Shown here piece after piece: positions 34,229-43,866 of a stretch of DNA of 64,000 nt. The stretch spans positions 186,001-250,000 of the forward strand of contig NZ_JBHVAL010000002.1 of assembly GCF_042667405.1 (NCBI RefSeq). Reading direction: 5' to 3'. Within the stretch, counting starts at the first letter, position 1. Every line of letters begins with the position of its first letter. Position numbers and translations under genes: made by a program. The notes under the pieces were generated by a model. That model had not been told where the DNA came from, did not search any database, and worked only from the letters and a program-made list of their open reading frames with translations. This stretch comes from Arthrobacter sp042667405 (lineage in GTDB: Bacteria; Actinomycetota; Actinomycetes; Actinomycetales; Micrococcaceae).

Positions 34229-35935
34229 TCAGCTGCCCAGAAGCGAACGGTGCGCTTCCCGCCGTCGTGCTTGTTCTTCCGGGTCCGGAACCGGCAAGGA
34301 GGCGATCAGCCGCTTGGTGTAATCGTGCTGCGGCGAGCCCATCACCTGGTTGCCGATCCCTTGCTCCACCAAGTGCCCCTTGTAGAGGACGCCTACCCAG
34401 TGGGACAGCATGTCCACCACCGCGAGGTCGTGGCTGATGAACAGGGCAGCGAAGCCGAACTGCTCCTGGATGTCCTTGAACAGGTCCAGGACTTTCGCCT
34501 GCACCGATACATCCAGCGCCGATGTCGGCTCGTCGGCGATGAGCAGCCGGGGATTCAGCGCCAAGGACCGCGCGAGGGAAGCTCGCTGACGCTGCCCGCC
34601 GGAGAGCTCGTGCGGGTAGCGCTGCGCGTACGACGCCGGCAACTGGACTGACTCAAGCAGTTCGCCAACCTTTTTCCGCGCCTCCGCCGCGCCCGGTTTG
34701 GTGTGGATCATCAGCGGCTCGGCGACGCACTCGCCGATGGTCAGGTGCGGGTTGAAGGACGCTGCCGGGTCCTGGAAGACGAATCCGATCTCCTTGCGCA
34801 GGGGGCGGAAGGATCGTTCCTTAAAGTCGAGCATCTCGTAGCCCAGGACCTTGAGGCTTCCGCCCGTCGTCCGGTTCAAACCGGCAATGGCCCGGCCGAT
34901 GGTGGACTTGCCGGAGCCGGATTCTCCCACCAGGCCAAAGACCTCGTTCTCCGAAATAGTGAAACTGACGTTGTCCACGGCTCTGAATCCGTGACTGCCG
35001 AAACGGCCCGGGTATTCGATGGTGAGGTTCTTGGCTTCCACCAGGACCTTGCCGTCCTGGTGCAACCTGCCGCGGGCACCTTCGGAGGCGGAGTGGCGGC
35101 CCAGGTGGGGCACCGCTGCGAGGAGCTTGCGCGTGTACTCCTGGCGCGGTTCGGCGAAAAGGACCTTGGCAGGGGCTTCTTCAACCACGTCGCCCTGGTA
35201 CATCACCACCACCCTGTCCGCGAGGTCGGCTACCACGCCCATGTTGTGGGTGATGAGCACGATCGAGGTGCCGTAGTTGTCCCTGAGGTCCCTCAGCAGT
35301 TGGAGAATCTCCGCCTGGACTGTGACATCAAGGGCGGTAGTAGGCTCGTCGGCAACGATCAGGCCCGGATCCAGGGCGAGCGCGGCAGCGATCACCACGC
35401 GTTGTTTCTGCCCGCCGGAGAACTGGTGCGGATAGTAGTTGACCCGTGTCTCGGGGTCGGGGATGCCTACTTTGCGGAGAGCTTCGGTGGCCCGCTGCTT
35501 TGCCTCCTTGGCGGAGATCCGACGACCATCGCTGGCGTGGGCCCTGATGCCTTCGGCGATCTGCCAGCCAACGGTGAAAACGGGGTTCAACGCGGTGGAC
35601 GGCTCCTGGAAGACCATGGCGACGTCGCGGCCGCGAATGGAACGCAGCGTTGACTTGCTGACGCTGATCACGTTGTTTCCCTTGATCACCACAGCACCTG
35701 AGCTGATGGCTGTTTCCGGGAGCAAGCCGAGGATGGTCTTTGCCGTGACCGTCTTACCGGAACCGGACTCCCCCACGATCGCAACGACCTCGGCAGGGTT
35801 CACCTCCAGGCTGACGTCCTTGACGGCGTGGACATCTCCGCCGTCCGTGGCGAAAGTGACCTGGAGTCGGTCGATGGTGAGAACAGGCTGCCCTGTGGGG
35901 GCCTGGTCCGAAACATGTCCAAGGTTGGTGGTCAT
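34229..35935 (-). CDS. Peptide-type ABC transporter, fused double ATP-binding protein
   Basis: The 568-residue protein is a DppD-DppF-like fusion with two complete ABC domains. Domain 1 has Walker A GESGSGKTVT and signature FSGGQKQRV. Domain 2 has GESGSGKSTI and LSGGQRQRAS, and both have LIVADEPTTALD-like Walker B motifs. It powers import of peptides or related solutes together with the two permeases and the lipoprotein encoded upstream. The start overlaps the permease stop by 4 bp. Confidence 0.95.
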   Translation of the reverse strand: MTTNLGHVSDQAPTGQPVLTIDRLQVTFATDGGDVHAVKDVSLEVNPAEVVAIVGESGSGKTVTAKTILGLLPETAISSGAVVIKGNNVISVSKSTLRSIRGRDVAMVFQEPSTALNPVFTVGWQIAEGIRAHASDGRRISAKEAKQRATEALRKVGIPDPETRVNYYPHQFSGGQKQRVVIAAALALDPGLIVADEPTTALDVTVQAEILQLLRDLRDNYGTSIVLITHNMGVVADLADRVVVMYQGDVVEEAPAKVLFAEPRQEYTRKLLAAVPHLGRHSASEGARGRLHQDGKVLVEAKNLTIEYPGRFGSHGFRAVDNVSFTISENEVFGLVGESGSGKSTIGRAIAGLNRTTGGSLKVLGYEMLDFKERSFRPLRKEIGFVFQDPAASFNPHLTIGECVAEPLMIHTKPGAAEARKKVGELLESVQLPASYAQRYPHELSGGQRQRASLARSLALNPRLLIADEPTSALDVSVQAKVLDLFKDIQEQFGFAALFISHDLAVVDMLSHWVGVLYKGHLVEQGIGNQVMGSPQHDYTKRLIASLPVPDPEEQARRREAHRSLLGS

Positions 35936-36939
35936 GGCTTACCTGCCTCTGCCGGGGCGGCCGGCGTTCCTGGTGATGCCGGAGTACCGGCAGCTCCTCC
36001 TGCACGTTTGCGTCCGCGGATCCGGGGGTCGTTAAGGTCGTTGATGCTCTCGCCTACCAGCGTGAGCCCAAGGACCGTGAGGACTATCGCGATACCGGGG
36101 AAAATGCCGGTCCACCAGATACCGGAGGAGGTATCTGCCAGTGCTTTGTTAAGGTCAAAGCCCCATTCCGCTGCGGAGGTGGGCTCGATACCGAAGCCGA
36201 GGAAGCCCAGGCCGGCCAGGGTGAGGATCGCTTCGGACGCGTTGAGGGTGAACATGAGCGGCAGTGTCCGGGTGGCGTTCTTGAAAATGTGGCGGGCAAT
36301 GATGCGCATGCTGGAGGCGCCGAGCACCTTGGCCGATTCAACGAACGGCTCCGCCTTGAGCCTGATCGTCTCCGCGCGGATCACCCGGAAGTACTGGGGC
36401 ACGAAGACCACAGTGATGGAGAACGCACAGGCGAAAATGCCGCCCCAGAAACTCGACTGTCCACGGCTGATGACAATGGAGATGACGATCGCCAGGAGCA
36501 GGGTGGGGAAGGCGTAGATGGCATCGGCCACCACAACCAGGATCCGGTCGAGCCACCCGCCGAAGTACCCGCTGAGCAGGCCCAGTGCCACACCCAGGAA
36601 CAGCGACATCGCCACCGAGACTACGATGACTGTCACTGCGGTTTGCGAACCCCAGATTACCCGCGAGAGGACGTCGTAGCCGCCGACGGTGGTGCCGAGC
36701 AGGTGCTTGCCGCCCGGGGGTTCCTGTGTTGGGAAGGATCCTGAGGCGTCGCTGAGCTGGGAGTACCCGTAAGGTGCCAGCAGGGGTGCAAAGATGCTCG
36801 TGAGGATAAACAAGCCGCTCAGGACGACGCCCACTATAAGCATGCCCCGCTGGAGGCCTACGCTTTTCCTCAGGTGTGAAATCACCGGGAGCCGGAAGAA
36901 GAGTGGCTGCTTGGGAGCGGTGAGTGTTGGGGTGCTCAT
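35932..36939 (-). CDS. ABC transporter permease, DppC/OppC-like
   Basis: The 335-residue permease has six hydrophobic helices and the EAA loop region (VESAKVLGASSMRIIARHIFKN). The true start is the ATG at 36939, reading MSTPTLTAPKQPLFF. The longer frame to 37545 is antisense-like sequence inside the other permease gene. It is 2 bp after the DppB-like gene and coupled to the ATPase by a 4-bp overlap. A Pro/Ala-rich tail ends the protein. Confidence 0.95.
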   Translation of the reverse strand: MSTPTLTAPKQPLFFRLPVISHLRKSVGLQRGMLIVGVVLSGLFILTSIFAPLLAPYGYSQLSDASGSFPTQEPPGGKHLLGTTVGGYDVLSRVIWGSQTAVTVIVVSVAMSLFLGVALGLLSGYFGGWLDRILVVVADAIYAFPTLLLAIVISIVISRGQSSFWGGIFACAFSITVVFVPQYFRVIRAETIRLKAEPFVESAKVLGASSMRIIARHIFKNATRTLPLMFTLNASEAILTLAGLGFLGFGIEPTSAAEWGFDLNKALADTSSGIWWTGIFPGIAIVLTVLGLTLVGESINDLNDPRIRGRKRAGGAAGTPASPGTPAAPAEAGKP

Positions 36940-36941
36940 GG

Positions 36942-38033
36942 TCAGTACCTCACTCGGGGGTCGATGAGCGCGGCGATGATGTCCACGATGAAGTTGGTGA
37001 CGGCCACGATGATGGCCAGCAAGACCACGATGCCCTGCACGGCGACGAAGTCTCGGGCGTTCAGGTACTGCACCATCTGGTAGCCCAGTCCCTTCCATTC
37101 GAAGGTTGTCTCCGTCAGGACCGCGCCACCGAGCATGAGCGCGATCTGCAGGCCCATGACCGTAATGACGGGGATTAGCGCCGGTTTGTAGGCGTGCTTG
37201 GTCACCAGGCGGAACTCGCTGACGCCCCTCGACCGGCCGGCCTCCACGTAGTCCTTGCCGAGGGTTCCGATGACGTTCGTTCGGACCAGCCGGAGGAACA
37301 CGCCCGCGGTGAGGAGGCCCAGGGTCGCTGCGGGGAGGATGGCGTGGGAAACAATGTCGCCGAAAGCGGTCATGTTGCCGCGGCGCAGGGCGTCCAGCCA
37401 GTAGATGCCCGACGGCGCGGCCAGGTTGCCCATGGCCAGTTCTGTCCGGGTGGAGGCACGCCCGGCGACCGGCAGCCAACCCAGCCACGTGGAGAACGTG
37501 AGTTTGAGCAGGAGGCCTGAAAAGAACGGTGGGGTGGCGTAGCAAAGGATGGCAAAGAAACGCAGCGATGCATCCGCGGCCTTGTCCCGGCGGTAAGCGG
37601 CGACGAGGCCCAGCGGGATACCCACCATGAGGGCCACGACGACGGCGTTGAGGCTGAGTTCCAGGGTGGCTGCCCCGAAGGTCGTGAAGACCTCAGTTAC
37701 CGGGCGCCGGTCCGTGATGGTGGTGCCGAAGTTGCCGGTGATCAGCTGGCCAAGATATTCGAAGTACTGCACCAGTACCGGCCGGTCATAACCGGCGTCG
37801 TGGATTCTTTGGGCAAGGACATCCGGGGGAAGCCGGCCGCCTTGTGCCGCCGTGATGGGGTCGCCGATGACCCTCATCAGGAAGAACACGAGTGTCACGA
37901 GAATAAAGACGGTGGGGATGATCAGGAAGAACCGGATCACGATGTACCTGCCGAGGCCTCCCCCGCCTTTGGATTTGCTCTTGGGAGCAAGTACTCCGGG
38001 CTCAGCCTCGGGTACTTCTATAGCTGTTGTCAT
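36942..38033 (-). CDS. ABC transporter permease, DppB/OppB-like
   Basis: The 363-residue permease has a polar 30-residue N-terminus, then the DppB-type first helix (YIVIRFFLIIPTVFILVTLVFFLMRVIGDP) and further helices with the EAA loop (DYVEAGRSRGVSEFRLVTKHAYKPALIPV). It heads the permease-ATPase group and is separated from the solute-binding protein gene by 141 bp that contain a long hairpin. Confidence 0.95.
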   Translation of the reverse strand: MTTAIEVPEAEPGVLAPKSKSKGGGGLGRYIVIRFFLIIPTVFILVTLVFFLMRVIGDPITAAQGGRLPPDVLAQRIHDAGYDRPVLVQYFEYLGQLITGNFGTTITDRRPVTEVFTTFGAATLELSLNAVVVALMVGIPLGLVAAYRRDKAADASLRFFAILCYATPPFFSGLLLKLTFSTWLGWLPVAGRASTRTELAMGNLAAPSGIYWLDALRRGNMTAFGDIVSHAILPAATLGLLTAGVFLRLVRTNVIGTLGKDYVEAGRSRGVSEFRLVTKHAYKPALIPVITVMGLQIALMLGGAVLTETTFEWKGLGYQMVQYLNARDFVAVQGIVVLLAIIVAVTNFIVDIIAALIDPRVRY

Positions 38034-38106
38034 TGTTACCTGTATTTCCTGCCCATGGATTACGCGGGCTTGGCTGATGCGTGCCGGCCACGATAGTGGT
38101 CAGCAA

Positions 38107-38141
38107 GGGAGGCGGGACACTGGATCAGTGGCCCGCCTCCC
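38107..38141 (-). promoter_or_regulatory. Intercistronic hairpin between solute-binding protein and permease genes
   Basis: GGGAGGCGGG-A-CACTG pairs with CAGTG-G-CCCGCCTCCC around loop GAT: a 15-bp stem with one mismatch, 35 nt in all. There is no T-run after it on the minus strand, so it looks like a partial terminator or 3'-end stabiliser for the binding-protein mRNA, as is typical for such operons. Confidence 0.75.
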
Positions 38142-38174
38142 CCATCGCAGAGTCCGTTTCTACATGGACATCTG

Positions 38175-39803
38175 TTACTTGGACACTGTTCCGAGACGGA
38201 ACTTGAACGACGGGTCCAGCGTCTTGTCGACGCCGTTCACGCCGCTTCCGACGACGGCCACCTGGGCGCCCTGGAGCAGGGGCAGGGTGGAGATGTCCTT
38301 GGCCAGGGCGTTCTGGACGTCCTTGATGGCCGCTTCACGCTTGGTCTTGTCGGCTTCGGTCAGCTGCTTGGAGATGAGGTCGTTGACCGTCGGGTTGTTG
38401 TAGTGGTTCTTGAGGAAACCGCCTTCGGGGAAGAACGGAGTCAGGTAGTTGTCCGCATCGCTGAAGTCGGGGAACCAGCCAAACTGGAACACCGGGTACT
38501 CGTCCGCACGGCTTGCCTTGCTGTAGGTGACCCATTCGGTGGACTGCAGGTTCACGGTGAAGAGGCCGGACTTTTCCAGTTGCTCCTTGACCATGGCGTA
38601 TTCGTCGCCGGAGGATCCGCCGTAGTGGTCCGGGTTGTACTGGAGGTTCAGGGCAACCTTCTCATTGATTCCCGCATCAGCGAGGACCTTCTTGGCTTTG
38701 TCCAGGCTTGGCTTGCCGGCGTCGCCGTAGGCGTCCTTGAACGACTCGTTGGCGCCGAGGAAGCCGTTGGGAACGTTGGAGTACAGGGGAAGGTAGGTGC
38801 CCTTGTACACCTGGTCTGCGATGGCCTGGCGGTCCACGAGGTTGGCCACGGCCTGGCGGACTGCCAGTGCCTTGGCCGGCTCTGCGCCTGCAGCCTTGGT
38901 GCCATACGGCATGGTGTCAAAGTTGAAGGTGATGTAACGGATCTCGCCACCGGGACCCGTCAGCACCTTGACTTTGGAATCCTTGCGGAGGTCGTCGATG
39001 TCCGTTGCGCTCAGGCTGCGGAAGGCAACGTCGATGGCACCTTGCTGGATTTCAAGCTTGAGGTTGGTGGGGCTGGCGTAGTACTTGATCGTGGCAGCAT
39101 CGTTGGCAGGCTTCCCCAGGACGCCCTTGTAGTCGGCGAAAGCCTTGAAGCTGATGAGCTCGTTCTTCTTGTAGCTGTCGATGGTGTACTGGCCGTAGAA
39201 AGCGTTCGCTTTGATGATCTCGTCATCGGAGAGGATCTTGTCTGCCGGGAAGACCTCGTCATCGACGATCGGGGCGGCAGGGCTGCTGAGGATCTGGCTG
39301 AACGTCTGGTCGTTGGCATTCTTGAGCTTGAACACCACGGTGGTGGCATCGGGAGCGCTGACACTGTCGATGTTCGTCAGCAGGGATGCCGGCCCGGCTG
39401 GGTCGTTGATGGCCACCTGGCGGTCAAAGGAGAACTTCACGTCCTTGGAATCCAGGGTGTGGCCGTTGGCCCACTTGAGCCCTGGCTTGAGCTTGACCGT
39501 GTACTCCGAAGGTGCCGTAAAGGACGACGATTCGGCGAGGTCCGGTACCGGTTCCGCGCTGCCGGGCTTGGAGTTGAGGAGGAAGGAGTAGATCTGGTTC
39601 ATCACCATGAATGAACCGTTGTCGTAGGAGCCTGCGGGATCCAATGACGTGACCTTGTCCGTTGTGCCGTAGGCGACAGGGCCTGCGGCGGCCGGAGCGG
39701 ATGAGGATCCGCCGCCGGAGGGGCCCGTGCATGCCGTTAAGGCGAGTGCGGAGATGCCCGCCAGCGCGATAACGCCATGCAGGGCCTTCTTGTTCAGTGC
39801 CAT
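38175..39803 (-). CDS. Peptide-type ABC transporter solute-binding lipoprotein (SBP family 5)
   Basis: The 542-residue protein has a signal peptide and lipobox LALTAC (about 18-23), then the SBP_bac_5 fold (VTSLDPAGSYDNGSFMVMNQIYSFLL, KFSFDRQVAINDPAGPA). It captures peptides or related compounds outside the membrane for the two permeases and the ATPase downstream. I chose the ATG at 39803, with AGAAGG 8 nt upstream; the longer frame to 39866 adds 21 residues before the signal peptide. The specificity cannot be read from the sequence. Confidence 0.95.
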   Translation of the reverse strand: MALNKKALHGVIALAGISALALTACTGPSGGGSSSAPAAAGPVAYGTTDKVTSLDPAGSYDNGSFMVMNQIYSFLLNSKPGSAEPVPDLAESSSFTAPSEYTVKLKPGLKWANGHTLDSKDVKFSFDRQVAINDPAGPASLLTNIDSVSAPDATTVVFKLKNANDQTFSQILSSPAAPIVDDEVFPADKILSDDEIIKANAFYGQYTIDSYKKNELISFKAFADYKGVLGKPANDAATIKYYASPTNLKLEIQQGAIDVAFRSLSATDIDDLRKDSKVKVLTGPGGEIRYITFNFDTMPYGTKAAGAEPAKALAVRQAVANLVDRQAIADQVYKGTYLPLYSNVPNGFLGANESFKDAYGDAGKPSLDKAKKVLADAGINEKVALNLQYNPDHYGGSSGDEYAMVKEQLEKSGLFTVNLQSTEWVTYSKASRADEYPVFQFGWFPDFSDADNYLTPFFPEGGFLKNHYNNPTVNDLISKQLTEADKTKREAAIKDVQNALAKDISTLPLLQGAQVAVVGSGVNGVDKTLDPSFKFRLGTVSK

Positions 39804-40049
39804 CTGGTGAACCTTCTGTTCGATGGATTCGGCGCTCCGCCGTGGGATATTTGTGACGGAGCGCACTCTTAGTGCCTCGATTCAACCAGACTTCGAAGCC
39901 TTCGAACCCCCAATCAGGTGATTTGAGACACAAAATTTACTTTCCAGTAGCTTCCACAAAGGAGTACAGGAGCATTGTCCGAAGGGGGCGACAGGAATAT
40001 GGTGTATCCCGGGTGTCAAGCGGTGGAACACACATCGAAAGTCAGGCTC

Positions 40050-40877
40050 ATGGACAAAGCAGCCCTGTGTGTGGGGATCAACAAGTTCAAGTACCTTCCG
40101 CAGTCCAGTTGGCTCCAAGGCTGCGTCAACGACGCCGAGGACCTGGCGGCCCTGTTAACTGAAAGCTACGGATTCCCGGCATCCCGGATCACCGTGTTGA
40201 GGGACGCCAAGGCCACTAAGAAGGCGGTTTTGGCCGAAATCAACGCCTTGGTGGGCGCTGCTGTTGCTGGCACTGTCCAACAGCTTGTCTTCACTTTTTC
40301 CAGCCACGGCACACAGATCCCCGATACCAACGGGGACGAAGAGGACAGCCTCGATGAGGCCTTCGCCTGCTACGACATCAACAATTCCGGTGACGCCTGG
40401 GATGCCGGCACGGTCATTTCCGACGACGAATTGGCCGAGGTGTTCTCCCGCCTTCCCGATGCCGTCCTGATGGATGTGGTACTTGATACCTGCCACAGTG
40501 GGACAGGATTGAAGTCGCTGGACCTGATTCCCGGGCGCCGTCCGCGCTTCCTCCCGGCACCAACGCCCCGGGCGGTCATGGCGAACGAAGACCTGGAAAC
40601 GCGAACATTGCGCGACTTGGTGAAAACGGCAAAATTGTCCGCTCCCGTCCTCATGGCCGCCTGCAGATCCGACCAAACGGCAGCCGATGCCCTGATGGAC
40701 GGCCGGTACAACGGCGCGTTCACCTACAACCTGGTCAAGAGCCTGCGCAGTGATGGAACCTTGGGACGCGCAGATTTGCTCAAGCAGGTCAGCAAAGGGC
40801 TCAAGGCCGGCGGCTTCGACCAGGTAGCGCAGCTGGAGGCATCACGGACTGCCCGCAAGGCTGCCTGGGGAGCCTGA
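40050..40877 (+). CDS. Stand-alone caspase-fold (metacaspase, C14) protease
   Basis: The 275-residue protein is a C14 caspase-like protease: the beta-1 segment AALCVGINKF, catalytic His86 in FTFSSHGTQ and catalytic Cys148 in VVLDTCHSGTG. NGDEEDSLDEAFACYD after the His is typical of bacterial metacaspases. No extra effector or sensor domain and no signal peptide are seen, so it should be cytoplasmic. The start is uncertain: ATG 40050 starts the fold, ATG 39999 has AGG 4 nt upstream. It is convergent with a thermolysin-like gene (11 bp between the stops), and 246 bp separate it from the divergent solute-binding protein gene. Confidence 0.88.
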   Translation: MDKAALCVGINKFKYLPQSSWLQGCVNDAEDLAALLTESYGFPASRITVLRDAKATKKAVLAEINALVGAAVAGTVQQLVFTFSSHGTQIPDTNGDEEDSLDEAFACYDINNSGDAWDAGTVISDDELAEVFSRLPDAVLMDVVLDTCHSGTGLKSLDLIPGRRPRFLPAPTPRAVMANEDLETRTLRDLVKTAKLSAPVLMAACRSDQTAADALMDGRYNGAFTYNLVKSLRSDGTLGRADLLKQVSKGLKAGGFDQVAQLEASRTARKAAWGA

Positions 40878-40888
40878 AAACCAGCAGG

Positions 40889-42544
40889 CTAATCGCCGGT
40901 GCCGTGGAATTTGTCACGCACTCCCGATGAGGCCGCTTCTTCGGCTTCGTGGTGTTCGTCCGAACCGAACAACTGTCCCTGGCGGTCCCTGTCCATCACA
41001 GGCTTGAGTGCGGCATAGACGAGGCGGCCGCCGGCGTCGAACCTCAACAACCCTCCCCCACGCACGTCGATGTAGTCCCTCCCGGTCTTCACGCCGAGGC
41101 GCACATAGGCTTCCCTCCGGCTCATCCGGACAGTCTGGATGAAGGAAGCTCCGATCTCGGAAATGATGAACCCGTCCGGCGAGACTCGCTCGGAGGTGCG
41201 GACCCGGGTTGAGCTCAGTGGCGTGCGCCGCTCCAAGCGGGCCGCCTCCAGAAGCCGGGGGTTCTCCCAGACGAAGCGCTGCACTTCCTGGGGGTCGGAT
41301 CCAAGCGCCGAGAGGCGGATGGGGTAGCGAAGCCCCTGGTAAAAGTCCACGCCGCTGATGTTGTCCAGTGAGACCCGGCGGATGCCGATGGCGGAAAACT
41401 CATCCTGGAGTGCTTCGCGGTAGCCGTAGACATCGTCGGGCACCATGTCGAGGTCGGCGGCGATGATGCCCCGCAGGAGATCACGCCAGGAAACGTCCAC
41501 AGGCGGCATGTAGGAGAGTCCACGGATCACCATCTTGAGAATCCTCGTGGCCACAATCGAGCCGGACTCGGCTATCTGCTGCAGGTTGCGGCCTCCCCCG
41601 TAACGGGCGTTCCGTTCGGACCACAAATGGTGAACAGCGCGAAGCACTGCCCCGACCACCACGGCACCGCGCGCATGAGGCTCAGGAAAGACTTGCCACC
41701 CTGGCGGTACGGCCCCCACGAACGGTTCGCGCAGCGGCCCCCGGGCAAAGAGGTCGCGGGCGAAATCGAAAAGGGAACGCATCAGGACGGGGTCATCGGT
41801 GGACTGCCCGGGCCCCAACCCCCCGGCCGCGGCTTCGAGTTGGCGGTAGACGACATCCTTGGAGGAGAACACGGAGAGGATGGCCACGATGTCGGCCAGT
41901 GCCTCGTGCATGGCCAGTTGTTCCATGGTTGCCATGTGGTCCGCCCACGCCGGCCTGAAACCGTCCAGGATGGCGTGGGTGACCTCGTGGGCAACAATGT
42001 CCCGGTACAAGGCCGTTGGAACCTTGTACCCCATGCGGTCCACCGAACCGAAGCGGATGATGTTGGTTCCGCGCTCGTACCCGGTATCGGTGGCCGTCAC
42101 GAGGTCGCGGGCTTTGAGCACCACCCGCCCCTCGGGATTCCACGGCATGCGTCTTCCGAGCGTGGATTCGAAGATGTCCAGGGTGCTCATGGCCACGCCG
42201 TAGACGTGCTGGGCCAGGAAACGGGTGTCGTCCAGGAGTTCGCGCAGTCCGGCAGGGGGTGGCTCGGAAATCAACCGCCACGGATCGCCGGGCTGCGTCA
42301 GGGTTACCGGCGATACAGTAGTTCCCCGCCATTTCCGGATGTGGATCGCATAACGATGGCCGGTGGGGCCACGCCGCAATCGTTCGACCGGAATGCGGAC
42401 CTGCGCCGTCAAGGGCGGTTCCCCGCCTGTGCCGATTGGGCCCTCAGCCAGGATCGTCACAGAAACCATCTGCCCGGCTTTGATGTCTCCCGGACCCTTT
42501 TTTGGAAATGCCACAGTCATCGCCGTCCCGAGCGCGGACCCCAC
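40889..42544 (-). CDS. Thermolysin-like (M4/gluzincin) metalloprotein
   Basis: The 551-residue protein has a zinc-metalloprotease motif, HEVTH at 186-190, with a downstream E-x-x-x-D (HEALADI, E214 and D218), as in M4 peptidases. There is no signal peptide, so it should act inside the cell, which is unusual for M4 enzymes. The C-terminal third is not recognised. The start may be the GTG at 42544 or the ATG at 42520, which has GGGACGG nearby. It is tail-to-tail with the caspase gene. Activity and substrate are unknown. Confidence 0.7.
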   Translation of the reverse strand: MGSALGTAMTVAFPKKGPGDIKAGQMVSVTILAEGPIGTGGEPPLTAQVRIPVERLRRGPTGHRYAIHIRKWRGTTVSPVTLTQPGDPWRLISEPPPAGLRELLDDTRFLAQHVYGVAMSTLDIFESTLGRRMPWNPEGRVVLKARDLVTATDTGYERGTNIIRFGSVDRMGYKVPTALYRDIVAHEVTHAILDGFRPAWADHMATMEQLAMHEALADIVAILSVFSSKDVVYRQLEAAAGGLGPGQSTDDPVLMRSLFDFARDLFARGPLREPFVGAVPPGWQVFPEPHARGAVVVGAVLRAVHHLWSERNARYGGGRNLQQIAESGSIVATRILKMVIRGLSYMPPVDVSWRDLLRGIIAADLDMVPDDVYGYREALQDEFSAIGIRRVSLDNISGVDFYQGLRYPIRLSALGSDPQEVQRFVWENPRLLEAARLERRTPLSSTRVRTSERVSPDGFIISEIGASFIQTVRMSRREAYVRLGVKTGRDYIDVRGGGLLRFDAGGRLVYAALKPVMDRDRQGQLFGSDEHHEAEEAASSGVRDKFHGTGD

Positions 42545-42607
42545 ACACCGCAGCGGAATAGCTGCTTAGCCCAGTATGGAGGCGGGGCATTACGGAGGCA
42601 ATGACTC

Positions 42608-43747
42608 CTAGAGGGCTACCCGCTGAAGTGAGCGCGCGGCGTCGATGGTTGCCTGTCCCAAAACCCGGCTGCCCTGGTAAAGGACAACAGTCTGGCCGGG
42701 AGCCACACCACGCAACGGGTCCGTCAAAGTAACCACCAGCTGTGCCCGTTCCACGCCGGACCCGTCGTCGACGGACTCAACCCGCGCAACTGCCGGCACG
42801 GGATCGCCGTGGGCACGGACCTGGGCGTAGCAATCGAATTCTTCACCCGTGGCAACCTCGGAGATGGGCAGGCCGGCCCAGGAAACCTTGATCCCGCGGA
42901 TCTCATCGATCGCCAGGAGGGCTTCCGGACCCACAACAACCTTGTTTTCCTTGGGACGGATCTCGAGGACAAACCGGGGCTTGCCATCGGCGGCAGGAGT
43001 TCCCAGCTTGAGGCCACGCCGCTGCCCCACGGTGAAGGCGTTGGCTCCCGGGTGCTCGCCGACCTTGGCGCCGGTCTCATCAACGATGTCGCCGGAGGTC
43101 ATCTCGATCTTTTCGGCCAGCCAGCCGCGGGTGTCGCCGTCGGAAATAAAGCAGATGTCGTGACTGTCAGGCTTGTTCGCCACTGACAGGCCACGCCGCT
43201 CGGCTTCTGCGCGGACCTCGGCCTTGGAGGGGGTGTCCGCCAGCGGGAACATGGAGTGCTTGAGCTGCTCGTGAGTCAGCACGCCCAGGACGTAGCTCTG
43301 GTCCTTCGCCCAGTCTGCAGCACGGTGGAGTTCACGGTTGCCGTCGGCGTCCTCGATCACCTTGGCGTAGTGCCCTGTGCAGACCGCGTCAAAGCCAAGC
43401 GCTACGGCCTTTTCAAGCAAAGCGGCGAACTTGATGCGCTCGTTGCAGCGCATGCAGGGGTTGGGCGTTCGACCGGCGGCGTATTCGTCGATGAAGTCCT
43501 GGACAACGTCTTCCTTGAAGCGCTCGGAAAAGTCCCAGACGAAGTAGGGAATTCCGAGGACATCGCAGGCACGCCATGCATCGCGGGAGTCCTCGATGGT
43601 GCAGCAACCGCGGCTTCCGGTGCGCAGGGTGCCCGGCATGCGGGACAACGCGAGGTGGACCCCCACGACGTCGTGCCCGGCCTCGACGGCCCGGGCGGCG
43701 GCAACGGCGGAGTCCACTCCGCCGCTCATTGCTGCAAGTACTCGCAT
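42608..43747 (-). CDS. mnmA: tRNA-specific 2-thiouridylase MnmA
   Basis: The 379-residue enzyme makes 2-thiouridine at tRNA position 34 with sulfur relayed from a cysteine desulfurase. The PP-loop is SGGVDS (8-13), the catalytic Cys98 is in NPCMRCNE, and the second Cys is in SHDICFISDGDT. The C-terminal beta-barrel domain is complete. The ATG at 43747 begins the PP-loop strand. The cysteine desulfurase gene lies 1.4 kb away on the same strand, with the flavoprotein gene between them on the other strand. Confidence 0.97.
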   Translation of the reverse strand: MRVLAAMSGGVDSAVAAARAVEAGHDVVGVHLALSRMPGTLRTGSRGCCTIEDSRDAWRACDVLGIPYFVWDFSERFKEDVVQDFIDEYAAGRTPNPCMRCNERIKFAALLEKAVALGFDAVCTGHYAKVIEDADGNRELHRAADWAKDQSYVLGVLTHEQLKHSMFPLADTPSKAEVRAEAERRGLSVANKPDSHDICFISDGDTRGWLAEKIEMTSGDIVDETGAKVGEHPGANAFTVGQRRGLKLGTPAADGKPRFVLEIRPKENKVVVGPEALLAIDEIRGIKVSWAGLPISEVATGEEFDCYAQVRAHGDPVPAVARVESVDDGSGVERAQLVVTLTDPLRGVAPGQTVVLYQGSRVLGQATIDAARSLQRVAL

Positions 43748-43866
43748 GCTGGCTTTCTGTAGGAAGGGATTGGGCGTACAACGGCTTCTGACGGCCGTGG
43801 TCGCCCATCCATTCTAGCGTGCGATACCACGCCCACGGGAAATCCCCTTGACGGACCCACCGGAGG

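Noticed and set aside
37547..38033. Long start for the DppC-like permease (to 37545) inside the DppB-like gene
   Set aside because: The added residues are Arg/Gly-rich shadow sequence; the ATG at 36939 lies 2 bp after the previous stop and starts the family fold.
40871..40891. AGCCTG/CAGGCT inverted repeat spanning the caspase and gluzincin stops
   Set aside because: A 6-bp stem with an 8-nt loop and no T-run is weak evidence for a terminator.
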